Source: Desulfobacteraceae bacterium (GTDB taxonomy: Bacteria > Desulfobacterota > Desulfobacteria > Desulfobacterales > Desulfosalsimonadaceae). Taken from it: a DNA stretch of 6,150 nt. Shown here piece after piece: positions 5,804 through 6,150 of the stretch. Below the pieces are notes generated by a model, which did not search any database, had not been told where the DNA came from, and saw only the letters and a program-made list of their open reading frames with translations. Made by a program: the position numbers and the translations under genes. The stretch covers positions 1-6,150 of the forward strand of contig JAABTZ010000209.1 in NCBI GenBank assembly GCA_011389605.1, in the 5' to 3' direction. Numbering within the stretch: the stretch's first letter is position 1; each line of letters opens with the position of its first letter.

Positions 5804-6150
5804 TGCTGCAGGTAGAGCACAAAAAAATTTTGATGGCTTTGTTTCTGACTGCCGCGGCCATGATGTTTTTTGCATCCGCCTGCGGCAAAAAAGGGCCGCC
5901 AACAGCTCCCCGGCCGGAAAAGCCTGCCCCGGCGGTAAATCTGGAAGCAGTTGAAAGGGATAATGTGCTTGTCCTGCAATGGCAGCTGCCGGAAAGTTGG
6001 AGAAGTGATTATACCAGGCCTGAAGGATTTTCTGTCCAGCGCGCACTTACGGATCTCGAAGATGACTGCCCGGATTGTCCTGTTCGTTTTTTACAGATAG
6101 GTAAGGTTGATTTTCAACACGGGCGTACGGTTTCGGATAAATGGCATTTT
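5803..6150 (+). CDS. Lipoprotein with LptM-like CGKKGPP start and Fn3-like domain (3' end outside window)
   Basis: Partial gene; 116 codons are visible and the frame is still open at the window edge. The ATG at 5803 overlaps the argH TGA by one base (TGATG), with AAGG at 5790-5793 nine bases upstream, so translation is probably coupled to argH. Residues 1-26 form a lipoprotein signal peptide: HKK, then the hydrophobic stretch ILMALFLTAAAMMFF, then lipobox ASAC with the lipidated Cys27. The mature protein would begin CGKKGPP, like the short LptM/YifL lipoproteins that lie near lysA and dapF in many Gram-negative bacteria. A proline-rich linker (about 32-44) follows. From about residue 45 the pattern resembles a fibronectin type III domain: VLVLQWQLP as strand B with its tryptophan, and GFSVQRA as strand C. 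CPDC at 89-92 is a CxxC motif. I infer a periplasm-facing, membrane-anchored protein of unknown function; it has no evident enzymatic role in arginine synthesis. Confidence 0.85.
   Translation, partial: MLQVEHKKILMALFLTAAAMMFFASACGKKGPPTAPRPEKPAPAVNLEAVERDNVLVLQWQLPESWRSDYTRPEGFSVQRALTDLEDDCPDCPVRFLQIGKVDFQHGRTVSDKWHF

Noticed and set aside
5159..6046. Long open frame of 295 codons on the minus strand across argH and the lipoprotein start
   Set aside because: It lies opposite two well-supported genes, its translation shows no recognisable family motif, and it would span a gene boundary. It is a shadow of the plus-strand coding.

Overview
The window carries a compact arginine-biosynthesis operon, argB-argD-argF-argG-argH, with all genes on the plus strand. 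It is followed by the 5' part of a lipoprotein gene that runs off the right edge. All five arg genes are full length with intact active-site motifs. I see no mobile element, tRNA, rRNA, CRISPR array, frameshift or pseudogene, so this is best read as ordinary core chromosome.

Layout. Bases 1-112 are a strongly AT-rich non-coding leader with a plausible sigma70-type promoter (TTTAAA, 17 bp, GATAAT), the only promoter candidate I found. Then come argB (113-988), argD (1001-2191, 12-nt gap), argF (best start TTG at 2217, ending 3143, 25-nt gap), argG (TTG start at 3180 to 4391, 36-nt gap) and argH (4400-5803, 8-nt gap). The lipoprotein starts at 5803, overlapping the argH stop by one base. No intergenic terminator is visible, which fits one polycistronic mRNA.

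How the genes work together. ArgB phosphorylates N-acetylglutamate (step 2), ArgD makes N-acetylornithine (step 4), ArgF makes citrulline from ornithine, and ArgG and ArgH convert citrulline to arginine. Gene order follows the order of reactions. Missing here are the reductase ArgC (step 3), an acetyl-donor/deacetylation enzyme (ArgJ, or ArgA/ArgE) and carbamoyl-phosphate synthase (CarAB); they must be elsewhere or just outside the window. ArgB has the N-terminal helix and C-terminal signature of arginine-inhibited kinases, which points to feedback control at ArgB and, by inference, an ArgJ-type acetyl-recycling pathway.

Organism. The argBDFGH order followed by a CGxKGPP lipoprotein, together with moderate GC and the AT-rich promoter region, suggests a Gram-negative bacterium of the Desulfobacterota type (Desulfobacterales or Geobacter-like). 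This rests on recalled gene order, not on a search.

The least ordinary items are the LptM-like lipoprotein with an apparent fibronectin-III-like domain and a CxxC motif coupled to argH, the two TTG starts, the arginine-inhibited ArgB, and three perfect 8-bp-stem hairpins inside coding sequence (two with 3-nt loops). I found no convincing evidence of an undescribed system.
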